NCBI GenBank assembly: GCA_029207755.1
Contig: JARCOQ010000008.1
Coordinates: 28,757,021-28,821,020 of the forward strand
Reading direction: 5' to 3'
Length of the DNA: 64,000 nt
From: Chamaea fasciata
Lineage: Eukaryota; Chordata; Aves; Passeriformes; Sylviidae
Part shown: positions 25,678-39,245 of the stretch, piece by piece
Layout: each line of letters begins with the position of its first letter
Position numbering within the stretch: position 1 is the first letter of the stretch
Position numbers and translations under genes: made by a program
The notes under the pieces: generated by a model
What the model was told of the DNA's origin: nothing
Database searches by the model: none
What the model saw: only the letters and a program-made list of their open reading frames with translations

Positions 25678-26351
25678 CATAGTGGCACTGAAATGAAAAT
25701 AAAAGATTCCTGAAAGCTGAAACACAGAGTGATTCTCATCAAAAACTAAAGCAGAATGTCAGTGTATTTTAGATGTTGACATTTTAAATAAACCAGGATG
25801 ACCTTATGTCTCTGAAACCTCAGTGAAGTTGTTATATGGAACCAATTCCCCATTAAAACTTCGAGAGACATAGTCATTAAAAAAATGTAGAAAAGAAACA
25901 TCCAGCTCCTTCAGCCAAAGAACATTGCATTTGATAATTTCTCATGCTTAAATACACTCCTCAGTACTTGACTGTGCACCTTGTTCTGAGCTGTATGCTC
26001 AGAACAGCTGAAGAATGATGCAGAGCCAGAGAAATAAATGCCTTCATATGAACTAAGAGCAGACAGTAGTTATGAAAAAGGGGATAGGCAGTCAGCAAGG
26101 TGTGACAAAGACTGAATTGCACGTAGGTCCTTATGTAAGGCTGTTCTCCAGGCACCACCAAGATGAAACTTCAAGTGAAGACATGCAATTTCATAACATA
26201 TAGCAGCTCTCACCACTAAGCAAAGAGAGAAACTGCAAGCCAGAAGACTTTTCTTTCTCCTGCTGCTGTTCTGTTACAAAAGCACAGGAATCACAGCACC
26301 TCCCCAAGTCACAGCTTCTTGCCAATGGAAGATAGAGAAAAAGCATCTCGA

Positions 26352-26363
26352 TTTTTTTTTTTT
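26352..26363. repeat. T homopolymer
   Basis: A run of 12 T followed by CTTTTCTGG. No repeat family is recognised around it. Confidence 0.75.
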
Positions 26364-29300
26364 CTTTTCTGGAACAGAAATGGCTCATGTTTGTACAGTG
26401 ATACAAAGCTGAGCAACTTCCACAGCTTGTTGAGCACATGCAAGCACAGTTCCATGCGCCTGGGCAGAAACACCAGTTCTGTCACTCTGATTTCAGGACA
26501 TCTCTGCTGAGCTACAGTGAAGCACACAAGAATGTAAGGGGGACAGAGTGAAAGTGAGACTGAGCTTTGTGAGGAAGCTTGCCAGAGAGGCCCAAAGGAA
26601 GAAACCCATCTGTTCTCCTGTTATGACTAAGAGAAGAACATGACCACCTGATTCGTCCAAAACACTTGTCATCAGAGATCAGCACAGCCTTACAAAACAG
26701 GGGAAGCAGTGGATAAGGCTGTGCAAAGCTGGGGGTGCCCCAGCAGGAAGAGGAAAGGCTGTTTTGGTTATTCAGAATCTGCTCTCCCATTCAGTGCTCT
26801 GTGGGGATAACTTTTAAAAATGTGAGGCACAGGCAGTTTAATTTACCTTGAGCCCAGTAGCAGAATATCTCACCTCAGTTAAAGTAATGCAAAACTGAGA
26901 AACTTTGCCTGTCTTTAAAACAACGATCAACTGAGGGGAGGGAGGTAAATCACCATAAGCAAAGTACTTAACCAACTGTTACTGATATTCTGAGTGCTTT
27001 CCTTCAGCTTCCTTCTTTTGATGAGGAAGGTAAAAATTAAGGATGTTTCGTAGCAATAGTGCAACAGGCTATGAAGAATGTCTCTGCTGAGTAATCCTAA
27101 TACAGACCAGGCTTTTGCAAGACTCAAATTTAAGACAATCCTGATATCCCAATTTCATCTGTCATGATTCAAGTTCCTATTACTGACGCTTTCATTTTTA
27201 CAGAAACTGTTTCACTCTGTCACAGCCAGGACATCCTGAGGCAGTTCGATGGATCACATGAAGAGTGCATAAGGAAACTGAGGTTAGAATAGGAAAAAGA
27301 AACTAAAATGTATTTGATCAATGTGCACTGTGAGCCAAGATGAAGCAGAGATCAAAAAAAGAACTGGGATTTCATGAGCTGAAAGAAGATGCTGCTGTTT
27401 CCTTACGGGTCTAGAAGGGAGGATCCAGGCTGTGATGCATGAGGGTGGGCTTAGGTCTGTATGATTTTCAGAGGAAGGAAGGCTAAAGAAATAAACTTGG
27501 GTCTTAGTAAATATGGACAGCGTTTTTAATTGAAGACCCAACTGTACTGTATTTTGTAGACACTAAACACTGGCTTAGAGCTGCTCCGATCAGCATCCCA
27601 GCGCACTATCAACACTGTTAAAATGGAAATCCCTCCAGACACTGCCACTGAAACCAGCTTTTTCATCACAAAGTTTTAGTTTTACATAGCATTTTAGGCC
27701 TGAAACAGAGTACAGTGAGAACAGCTCTCAAAGTACTTGAAATAATTAACGAGAAGGAAACTAAAGGAAAACTGGGAGAAAATATCTGATTGAAAACCTC
27801 AAGATCACAGGAATTATTTAAAATATCAAGAGAAGGGAAGAGCAGAAATGGGACAAAAAAAATCATTTGGAGGCTATGCATTATGGAGATGAGACTGTAA
27901 AGCCCAGGAGTATAACTAGGATTGCTTCTGCTTTGAAAAACTGTTCAGCAGTATTTCTACTTTGCAAAGAATAAAGATGTCATAACAAAAATTAGAGATC
28001 TTAAACAGTAAGAACAACTGAAGGAGGATTTATTTGTTTGTTTGAATGAGACAGAGACAGCACACACATACCCAGGAGGCCCTTCTGACATCCCAGCCTT
28101 GGGGTTAACTGGCTTCCAGTCTAGTCTCCAGCAGGAGGTCCTCACACTATAGAGTACTGCACATAAACACAATCCTAAGGTAAGTCGAGCTGCAAACACA
28201 GGTATTGCTGCCAGTTGATACAGAACATGTAATTCCTTGAATGTTGGAATCAAGGAGGTGGTTTCCTGAGAATCTGTAACTCCAGCTCAGTGATATCTCA
28301 CAGCACAAGCTTCCAGCAAAGCTCTTCCTGTGGCTCGGTCTGTGTTGCAAGGCTGTGCCCTGGGCAGATTTTTCAGCGCTCATAGGAAGAAGCTCATCTG
28401 TAGTAACACAGTTATCCTTGAGACTTCCACCAGGCTGTAAAATTTGGCTGCGATTGGCCAGTGGGTTAAAAAAGGGAGGGGAAAAGAAGAAGGAAGGAAA
28501 ATATATACAGAAGGAGTGTCATCTTGTGTGCTCGTTTCCTATGGAAACAAGGCTAAACCCAACAAATTATGAAATGAACACTCAGTTTGGTGCCAGTTCT
28601 GCTTCAGAGCATAAGATGACAGAGAAAACTCAAGCAGCAGAGAGTATGTGCCCTTCACTGTGTCAAGCAAGAGTGTCAGCAATCATTGCACTGATCAGTT
28701 TTTCATGATGCATCGCATTATGGCAGTGCAATGGGGGAGAGAGGGAGGAAGGAAGAGCAGGTATCAGTAGATTTTGAGCACATGGTTAGCACAGAGATAC
28801 TCCAACACTGGAAGGCTGCTAAAGAGCCAAATTAATGATGTCTAACTGGATGGCCTGGACTCTTTATTATCCCATCTCCTGTGCACAGTTCATGGAGCTT
28901 GCTCCTCACTGACGTGGTTGCCATATATAAACAATCCAAAGTACACATAAAGGGAGGGTAAAAAGAAAATACACAGCAATCCATATATTTAAGCTTTCCG
29001 AGTGCTGCCATTTGCCTGTATATACAGATCTCAGAGCTACTAAAGAACAGAAAAAGCTCAAAACGCCTTTGCATTTCCAAGCATCCGTTCTCTTCTCTGT
29101 AGAGTGACTCCTCTTTTAATGTCAAGATGAACATTCTAAGTTAGCCAGACACATTCCAATCCAGCAGAAAAGAATTATTTTCCAAGCCCATTCTAAGTCA
29201 CTTGCTCTTAGTGCCATGTAAAGCTCTGAATCATCAAGTAAATATAACTTACTTTTAGGGAGGCAGTTTTCCAGAATAACTTCTGTTCTTCAGCACCCAC

Positions 29301-32300
29301 AAGGAGCCATCTAAATTACCCACATGCAGAAAGACACTTACTCCACCAGGCAGATAACCAAGCTAAACACCAGAGGCTCAAGCACCTTGTACACTATCTA
29401 AAAGAAAAGCCGGTTTAGGTGAATCAACAGCAGAATACAAAGTATTTCAAAGACACTCAGGTCTGATTCTAATCAAATTCCTTACTGGCTTAGCAAGTGC
29501 CTTTTCCAGATCTACCACTCACGTGCCCATCTGCTGAGGATAGAGACCACTGTCTGCTGCTTGTCTCCCTGGGGCCCAACAAGGCAGCTTTGCTGGTGGC
29601 TTCTTTACACCACCAGAGCGCAGACTCTGGGATCTGCCACCAGACAGATAAAACAACCTTCAGCTTGCATGGAATTGCTTTGTCACAAAAGAAATCTCAT
29701 CCAAGAACAACAGCTTTTCAGTTCGCTAACAGAGTTGCAAAATCCTCTGAAAGAGGAACTTGCAGCATTGGCCCTCGTTTCCCAGCACATGAAAAGAAAG
29801 GCTGCTCTTTGGCACTGCTCAGGGGGGAATCATGACCTTCGCTTCACTCAGCCAGCTACTGGGCAATGCCACGTCACCCATCTTTCTTCCAAGCTTCACC
29901 CCAGCACCACTGAGTTACAAGCATAACATTTTCCACCACGAAACACTGATGTCTCCCTACAGCCAAGTCTGCCCTCACGTTTCCAGGAGTACTCCAACCT
30001 CTTTCTTAAAGACTTCATGTACATGGAACAATCCATCTTCTGGTTTTGGTCAGAAAAAAATGCTTCTTGTTGTTCCTTTTTTTAAATTTCAGATTCCTTA
30101 TCATCAGATACTACGCTGTACTTATAGAAAGATGTATTCTACCTATCCACAACCAATAGTTATCTGAGACCTTGTCTTAATATCCCTCTTGGAAAGTTAA
30201 AGGACACCATTCTGACACACAAACACTGCCAATTGATTAGACAGGGTCTTATTTTCCAGTAGAAATAGTAATTCACGTGTTCATACAACTGCCCCTAGAG
30301 ATCAAGTCTTTTTGGAGATAACCATATTATCAAAATGCACAGACATTTGCCTAGTCCTAATTTATTCTAGCATTTTACCAAGGAACTCTATAGCTTTTAT
30401 AGTCAGTAGGTTTTCATTTAGTCAGACAAAACCAAACTCTGCACAAAATTAATTTCTTTGCCCAGGAAAACGCAGTTTTTAAGAGCAATCCACTAACTCA
30501 ACTGGTAACAGGGAGAGGTAAGCCAAAGGCAATGTCTTTATTGCAGCCAGCAAGATTTGATAACTCAGAATAAAGATAGTCTAGGACAGGAGTAGGACAG
30601 TCCACTTAAAATATCTGGATGTAGAAGACAATGGCTGATTCTAAAGCACACTTATCATAACAAAAGTAACTTCCTTTTCCCCAGGTGATTTTGAGACAAA
30701 CAGCAGGTCCCTTGCTGCTGCCCGTTGGGGAACACGAAGCCAGAGTTTCCATGTCATGTAACAGGAAGGTGTCATCTTTCTGTGGTGTCACTTAGTCACT
30801 AGCTCACACCACCCACACCACTGCTAGAGAGGACTCAGCTCTGAGATGGAGCAGGTTTTCCCCCAGGCAGGGATGCAAACAAGCCAAGGTGTTAAAACAT
30901 TCAGAGGGATAGAACTGACATTCAGGCTGCACACTGCCAGTCTGCTGTGGTATGCTCAGAGTTACCTGCAAACTCATCCCTGGAAGGCCAAACTTCCTGA
31001 AATGCCATGTCAGCTTCTGCCCCTTCTGATCCTCCCCATCTAATGCTAAATATTAGGTTATTTCACGGTTTCCAAGTGCCCCAGGACTCTGACACCATAA
31101 AATAGTGAAGTCAAGTAAGTAATCACCAGCAGGGGTTTCCTTTATGTGTCTTCTCTAATGTTAGAGGAGACCAGCACGTTTGACAAACCCTTGGCCCAGC
31201 TCAGGCAACTTAAAGCACAGAACCAAGTGTTTGGGTTCCTGACACAGTCACTTAGGGAGAACTGGATATTTCAGAGAAGTGGTGCTCCAGACTCACATGC
31301 CGTAACAGGAAGTCACCTACATCCCACTGTTAGTTTTGTATGTGAACATCTCTAAGTCCCCACTTCTCCCTAGGATACAGGTGTTGGAATGAGAGCTGAG
31401 CACTGGATATCTTCATGTAGCTGGACATGAGACGCTGACGGAGAGACACTTGACTTGAGCACCGAACATGAGGTTCACTCTGAAGATTTCTTTGGTATAT
31501 GTGTCAAGCAAGAAGGAGGTCATGCTGTCCCTGCTCAGCTTTAATTAACAGTTAATTCAGCCAGGAAAAATGAAAGATGCCTTACTCAGTTAAAGAACAT
31601 TTACAATTATGGTACCCACCTTCCTGCACTATCTGGCAGATCTAGATGAAGGCACTCCCTAAATGCAGTCAGAAAGCAAACGCCATGGGAGCAGAAGGAA
31701 AACATGACATCACAGCCCCATGGTAAAACACTTTCATGGATGTGGGAGAGCTCAGTGCGAGGTATCATTCCAAGAAACATTAAACATCTGAAGTGCTGGA
31801 ACTACATCTACGTTCACCCAGCTCTCCTCCCTACGGATGTGGTTATTGCAATAGCACAGGCTGTTGAAAAATCAGGACTGAAGCATGCAATTCTGATGAA
31901 TGATGGCAATAAATTAGCATGTGATGAGTCTTCATCTTTTAAAGGCAGCTCTCTCCACTCATCTCTAGTGCTATGGATCTTTACATTACTTTGAAGAGAT
32001 GGCAAGATAAAAAGCACTGCAAAAGCATTACTGAATACTATTTTCTCCTCTCCCCTCTCCTTCAATTTATATTTATCTCATCATTTTGCCAGTGAAAATC
32101 TTCTTATTTGATAATATCTCTAAAATCTTCTGAAACAATTTTAGAAACCTGAGTCAACTGGATGTTGAATTTTGACAAGTTTTTGAGAAAAAGAGTTATG
32201 CTTAACATGTGAGCCAAAAAGGTAGTCTCAGATATTTCAATTTTAAAAAAGATTTTCTCTGTAAAAAACCAACCTAGATTTTTCTTCAGACTTTTTAAGC

Positions 32301-32859
32301 CCGTCTGTCTTCCCTCAGAGACAGCTGCTCCCTTGTTAGTAGTAGCAGAAGCAGATAAGTGTAAGCCTCATGACTGATGATAAACACCGCATCTTGCCGT
32401 AGTTTCCCAGAGAAATGAATCTCTAAGATCAAGCGTGTCATTAAAATCACCTTATAACTTGGCGAGTGGAAACTGTACATAAGGAGGCAGGATCTCTGAC
32501 AGACTAAGAAAGCATAAAACCACCTGGAGCATCTGGTAGAGCATCAGTAATGCTGCATGGCTGCTTAGCATGGAAGCAGCATCTCAGATGTGTTGTCCTG
32601 ACTGAGATACACAGAGAGGTTTATGAAATGCCTTTTTCACTGGGCATTAAGTTACCAAATGCCAAACCAGCAAATCCCAGAATCCACATGGAAGTAAAAC
32701 AGATACACTTTACTAATGTATATGCATGAAGGAAGGAGCCTGTGAAGAATATCATGACTTCATGGAATGATAAGTTGCACACAGAGCGTGCCTCTCGATG
32801 GACTGCTGGGAGTCATCAGGGTACAGGGACTGCAGGCAGACTGATAAGAGCATCAAAGG

Positions 32860-33180
32860 AGGCTCTTACCATTTGCATTAATGTAATTGGCTGTAGCACA
32901 GGGATGTAGACAAAAGATAATGATGCCAGTAGTTTGTTATTCTCACTCATTGTTCTTCCTTCTCCTCCCGCAATTAGAGCGACTATACTCATAATGCAGT
33001 GCAAAATTATATTGCCCGAATTCAGCGTACAGCCCCAGCAGACAGTTTCTGTTTAGTTTGTTGTCTTTCAACATGCAGCACAATGCGATATCAGAGGCTT
33101 AAGATAGACGGCAATAAACAGCATGGGCTCCTTACCAAGATTCATTGCTGATTATGCCATCAGCATAGCTGTTTTTTCCA
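32860..33180. promoter_or_regulatory. Candidate conserved non-coding element
   Basis: This stretch has no repeat signature and no ORF. It carries scattered CpGs (gagcgac, cccgaattcagcgtac, atgcgatatc, agacggc) in an otherwise CpG-poor neighbourhood, plus many TAAT, GATTA and TGCA cores and the inverted repeat TGCTGAT-6-ATCAGCA at 33146-33165. Mosaic, non-repetitive sequence of this kind is common in deeply conserved vertebrate enhancers. Nothing here proves conservation. Confidence 0.3.
33146..33165. repeat. Inverted repeat TGCTGAT / ATCAGCA
   Basis: Perfect 7-base arms are separated by TATGCC. The TGCTGA and TCAGCA halves are those of a Maf recognition element, but the spacing is wider than the canonical MARE, so binding as a single site is doubtful. 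Confidence 0.6.
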
Positions 33181-34657
33181 AAATGAAACATTTGTTTTCC
33201 AGCAAGAGAAACATAGCTATTTCTGTGACAGAGTCCTGTTGAAGCATCCAGTTTGTAAACAGGGACAGAATATGTCAGGTCTGTTTAAATCTGGGATGGG
33301 ATAAAGTCACTCAGGTTTTGCTGGAAGGATGTATTCTCCTGTTATCTGGGACAGCTCCTGTGTTCTGTCAAGATGCAGGAGTGATGACAAAGTGGCTTGG
33401 CAACCATCTTGTCAGCAGCAACAACAAGAAAGAAAGAATAGCACAGCTTAGAAATAAGAGAACAAATGCACAGTCTCCACCACTGTGACCTTTTCCTCAC
33501 AAAGGCAGAGAGAGCGCTGTTATCAGGAAGATATTAGGAGGGGCCTTGGAAAAAGAGAGCTGCTTAGCCAACTGGTGGAGATTGTTCTGTCCTCATCTGA
33601 AATGTTCACGAGAACATTCTGAAAGTACAGCAAGAAATTCCTAGAAAAACCCCCGTAGTAACTGATGACCTACAAAGGGCGAGGAAGGGTCTTTAGCTGA
33701 TATGTTGCATTACAAATCCAGTTCCACAAATTTAAACAAAGCAAGTGTAAAACACATGGACATTTTGATACGCAACAACAGTGGAACACTTTATAACTTA
33801 AGGACTGCCACTAATTCTCCATATGAGAGCCAGAAATATCCTTCAATTGCTTATACAACAAAAGACTCATCATAAAGGCAGAGTTTGCTGAAGGTATCAA
33901 AGCTAAAAACTAATGGAAAAAGTGGGTGCACTTAAGGATAACAACACTAATCATCCTTTCATGGACCTTGAATCAAGGACTGGAGCTGGTGTTTCTTCTG
34001 GATTTCAAAGGAAAGTGTAAGCACCCATGCATACAGGAGTGCCTATCTCACTGCACCACAGATGGGCCTCTGTCTGTCTATGTGGGCGGCTCAGAGGTTC
34101 CAGTTACTGGATTCCTCACCCTTACAAAATGACATCATTAGAACATAACATTCCATCATGAAATTAAGAAAGTGAAAGAAATTACCTGCCCTACTTTAAT
34201 CTTACAATCTCTTTCGAAGGGGAAGGTTGCTTTTTTCCCCAGCTTGCCTAACATACATTCTTCAACTGTTTCTGTTTTGCACATCAAAATGCCTTGGATA
34301 AGATTAAGTCAGAATCAGTACTATTTAGCAAGGTGCTATTTACCAGTTCTTGTTGCCTTGGTAGGTAAAAGAATACAACTTCCCAGGGAGGTTTTTTCAG
34401 CTACTTTATTTTCTGCTTTACATTACTTAATTCTGGATACAAGACAGAGAGGAATAATGAATTTCCCTGGTAACTGAGCCCTCAAACACAAAGCACATCT
34501 GTGCCTTAGAGACAGGAGTCTCACTGACCCCATCCAAAGAAATTCAATGTTGGCAATGAGCTATCACTCCAGAAATACACCTTTCTGCCAGGTGGGATTT
34601 ACATTCCAGCCTGAAAACAAACTCCTGCTAAAGGAACAAAGTTTCTGCTTCAGATGG

Positions 34658-34690
34658 ATTTTACATAGAGGATAACATTTTACATAGAGG
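34658..34690. repeat. Two-copy tandem repeat, 19-base period
   Basis: ATTTTACATAGAGG occurs at 34658-34671 and again at 34677-34690, with ATAAC between the copies. Confidence 0.85.
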
Positions 34691-35543
34691 TGATCAATAC
34701 CTGTATGATCACCATTCAAACATGAAGGCTAAATTCTTATTTCTATCAAAGCTGCTTAAGGTCAAAGCTTCCCTATGAGAATTTTGTTGTTCCTTATTCT
34801 GAGAAAAACAAGACCTAAATGCAAGTGGGAATTCAGCATCCTGAAAGAACAAGTATTTGTCAACTAAATCATTTTCCAAAGCAAAAAGTTTAAGAGATGA
34901 AAACTTTGTCCACATGTGAAAGATCTGAGTGCCATGGTGACAATAGTGGGAAACACAGATTCATTCTCTATTAAAAACCTTTTGCTCGACTAGCAGAGTC
35001 ACACTGCACTCTCTCTGAGCAGTCTGAATACTCCTGAAATAAAAAGGGAGCCTTCCTGATACAAGGTGAAGAAAGAGAAAACATTTTAAAGTAAACATAT
35101 GAAAGATCCAGCTTAACTGGTGTGGCTGGAACTTGGGAATGATTTATCGAGACTCCATTAATACAACATTTAGAAATCTTAATAAGAGGAGCTAGCAGCC
35201 ACTAATAGCAGCAATATGCAACTGAGTCCAGAAATGATGGACTATTTCCAACTCTGCCACTGACTGGAAGTATGAAATGGTCTGAGTGACAAGGCAGCAT
35301 CATTAAGACAGCATCAGTATGAATTACTCATTTCTGCCACTTTAACGTGAAGGAAAGATCTCTTTGTAGATTAATAGAAACACTGCTAGCTCTTCTTCTT
35401 CTTGTCCCCAGAAAGTGGGATCTATTTTTCCTTACTTCATAAACAGAGCTTAAATTTTGCAATATTCATATTCTCAGTTTGTATTACCAAACAGGTGCAT
35501 GAAGACACCCCATACAGGAGTACAAGAGAATTACGTATTTCAG

Positions 35544-35553
35544 CCCCCCCCCC
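35544..35553. repeat. C homopolymer
   Basis: A run of 10 C, prone to sequencing and assembly length error. Confidence 0.85.
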
Positions 35554-36161
35554 AGTATCTGGTTTTGTTCCAATGACACATACTCCAAATTCTTAATTTG
35601 AATAGCTAGGGAAACAATTTAGCAAGATTTTGAGGAAATAGGGATAAAATTTGCTTTCTTCTCTATCTCAGTCACCATCTTCTACATATGTAAACAGACT
35701 AAAAACTATTTATATTAACATTTTATGCTTTATACCACCTCCTGATCTGAAAGTTGGTCTTCTGAATCCCAGCAGCATCCTTTAAGAATGCTGTAGAAGT
35801 CCATGGTGTTTTGCATTTTTTTCAGTATCTTGTTTCCAATATGCTAATTAGAGGGGAAGCAATTAGAACAAAATTAATTCACCCATCTATATTTGGTGTT
35901 CCAAGCTTTCCCCAAATGCTGAAGGCAATTGACAAAGTCAGCATGTCAAAGAGCTATTTCTAGCCTGTCATACAAGGTGTGAAGAAATACATGGCATTTG
36001 ACTGGTTTCTCCTGTCCCTACTGAATTTATGGCTTCAAGCATCAAACTGTCAGGAAGGGTGACTGTCACCAACTGTAAATGGTAATTACTTCCAACAGCC
36101 CATGCAATGATGCTTGTATCACTTTAACTAAGGCATGCTGTCCAGCCCAGCTGGAGACAAC

Positions 36162-36226
36162 AAAAAAAAAAAAAGGAAAAAAAAAAAAGAAAAAAAAAGA
36201 AAAAAAATTTAAAAAATCAAAATTTA
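36162..36226. repeat. A-rich low-complexity tract
   Basis: About 65 bases of A with isolated G and then TTT interruptions. No LINE body is recognised immediately upstream, so I call it simple sequence. Confidence 0.88.
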
Positions 36227-39200
36227 AGGACCACATCTGTGCCTGAATTTTATTTCTGTGTCTGCGTGGGTGGCCTGTCTAATATGCCCTTTCTCATGAC
36301 GTGGCATGTCTGCTGGGTCAGCAGAAACACTACAGCCTGGTGGGGTGATATGGAGAAGGCATGGGGTGACTGAAAAGCTCTGTAACCTTCAGGTCATCTT
36401 AGTTTTTATCAGAAGGCAGGTCTGGCTAACCTCAGCTTCAAATTTCCACCCAACTCCTGGGACAAGATCAACAGATATTCATCACTGACTACAACCAGTT
36501 TGGATTTCATTTGTAGCCTTACAGATAGAGGCCCGGGGAGACAGCTCAGGTTCAAGGAGAGGTTTTCTGTCTCACCACCAGTACTGATGGACTTAGAGTT
36601 CTTCCAGGGATTTGGCCATCTACACATTTGATAGCTGTATCTCTTCTGCTAAGAACTGAGTAGAAACAGTTCCAAGAAAAAAACCCTCATACCTACAGAA
36701 TCTCACCCAGTGCATTCTTCAATAGTGAATCCTTTACAACTGTGACAATCCATTTTGTCCCTCTTGTCTGACCCCAACTGGGAAAACATACTCTGCATAC
36801 TGTTTACTTCCAACATTGTTGTATGAGACAGAGTCAGAAACTGTCCCACAAAAGACAAAACTTTACTATTATTATGATTTCGTTTACTGCATTTGCAGAA
36901 GGAAATGTGACTGTTTGGATGCCATTTGTTCTCAGCAAAGCTACTTTGGCTGTTCCTCATCTCTCTGTTATGACCCAGCTGCTTGTACTGCTGTGCTATT
37001 ATTTCTCTCAGATTTTTTCCAGGAACTGAAGCTTGATGGATCTACAATTCCCCAGTACTTCCCACTCCCCTCTCCCCTTTTTTTAAAGGCAGGCATTATG
37101 TTTGATACTTTCCATCATTCTGTTACCTCAATGACCTCTCAAATATAACTAACCCAGTAAGAAGAGGGTTTCAGCCAGTTCTTTAAGTGTTCCAGCAGGC
37201 CTTCTCCTGACAGCAAATGGGGCTTTTAAGAAAATGGCTCCTGCCAACACTGAGAGAAGCACCCCTGCTCCAGTGCCCAGAGCACACGTTGTCGGCCTGA
37301 AGGCATGGCAAACAATTTTCTGCCAGATTCATCAATCACTTCTCTCATCACGTGTGAGGGTCACCAGAGGCTTGAATGCAACAGAGTCACACAGTTGCTC
37401 CTGAAACAAAAACTCTGAAAATCCAAGAGCCTGAAACAAAAGCCTTGCTAACATCCTGATGTGGTACACGTCTAGCTCAACCACTCTCATGGAAAACAGT
37501 GAAACTTCCTCAGCATGGATGAAACTGCATTACCATGAGAACACTTAAAACATTTTATTTATGTATAAAACCGCAAGTCTTTATAAAAGGTACTGCATGC
37601 TGTCACACAGCTGAATACAAGCTAAGAGTCATGTTGATATAAGCCATCATCACACTTCAAAATAAATACTCAGCTGCTAGAAATCCCAGGTATAAGCCAA
37701 GCCTAACATGTCTCACAGCCAAAAGCAACTCTCCCTTTTAATGTGACCACAGACTTCCACAATTTTCTAAACACTTCAATTCAAAATGCATAGATAAATT
37801 GTGTTCAACTTCATATCTATAAAGGAAAAAAAATAAAACTTCTCAAACTGATTGCAATGAGGTACTTGCAGAAAATTCACACTTAATCTTGCTGTCAGAA
37901 GAATAGCAATTTGCCAGCTATAATATTTAGGAGCTACTCCTCCTTCAGCAGAGAAAGTTTAAAAAATATTTGTCTCAAAGAGTTCATGAAGTTCTGTACA
38001 TGCATTTGGGAGTTTGTCCTAGGGGACAGAATTAGGAGATGAAAATATTGTTTTGTATATGAGTTATCATGGGCTCATCTAGAACACCTTAGGTTGATGG
38101 CAGCCTGGCTGGTTACCCTGGTAACAACAAACAAGCAAAGTTTGAGGAAAATTGCCTGGTACAAAACCATTTACACAAACAAGAAGCTGTTCTGAAAGAC
38201 TTGCAAAAAGCCATTGAAGAGGAAATGTCAGGATTCCAAGAAGCCTCATATTGCTTTGGCTCTTCGGCAGCCTTGCCTTAATCTACAGAAAAGAGCTTGG
38301 AAACACAAGGCCACTTTTAGTAGTTTCAAATCCCTTCACAGGGATTCACACGGGGGCAAGGGCCTAAATGCATCCCCTTAATTACATATTTAAATACTTG
38401 AAAATTCTTTAAGCTTCTTCTCAGCATGCTATTGCTTGTCTGCATTGTACTGCAACTTCCTTTGTAGAAGGAGCCCATGTTGCCTACATTTGAGCTTCTG
38501 GTTCCATTCTGGGATGTAATCATGTAAGTTCCCAAGACTTTCATCTAATTTAATCTTGAGCCAACAACCAGCTTCCACCTTTGCATGACTCTTTTACCTG
38601 AGAGGCTACAACTGTATTAGAATGCCTTGCTTGTAGGGCAGATTCTGATATGACATTGAGAGGTTTCCATACTTCTGTTAAGCCCAAATTTCCTCCTTTA
38701 TTTTCATACTTTGAGTTTAAAATATTCTTATTCCTAACCTTAGTAGTTAAAATGGCACCATCCACGACAACAGTATTTTTCAGTTACAATATAAAGGCAA
38801 TAAAACACACTAGACACTACCCAAAGCCTGTAAATTCAGTTCTATAGACAGCTCTTCACTACTGATAAATGCTGTTCTTCTGAAAAAAAACCTTTGTTAA
38901 ACAGGTAGTTTTAGGTGAAGGTCCCAAATGTCAGGCTGCTTTGGCAGAGATTATTATAGAATGGGCAGTTGAGGGAGACTGACATCCATGTGCAACGATT
39001 TAGAGCCAAGTGCAGGAGCTCTAAACCGGGAAATGGCACCTGCGGGATTCAGCAGAGTTCCAAATTTCCATCTCCATTTAGGCACACCACTCCTTCGGGA
39101 AAACTAATGAACCTCAGAAACAGTGAAGGGTGGAACTGTCAACAGTAGCTATTCTGCTCTGCAGGGTAGCCCAGTTTCCTACAAAGGCAATGGAAAGAAT

Positions 39201-39230
39201 CCTAATGGTTTCAAGAAGGAACTTGATCAC

Positions 39231-39245
39231 ATTTGCATAATGCAT
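39231..39245. promoter_or_regulatory. Octamer ATTTGCAT overlapping an inverted ATGCAT
   Basis: ATTTGCATAATGCAT combines a perfect POU octamer (reverse of ATGCAAAT) with an adjacent ATGCA half-site, forming the odd palindrome TGCAT-A-ATGCA. Such paired half-sites can recruit POU dimers. Function is inferred from the motif only. Confidence 0.25.

Larger units (their letters stand above)
24727..32859. other. Non-coding; no gene recognised
   Basis: This is unique-looking sequence. A CCAAT-box-like ATTGG lies at 28453-28457, ahead of a purine-rich AAAAAAGGGAGGGG stretch. Frames up to 121 codons (29561-29926) show no family resemblance. Confidence 0.55.
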
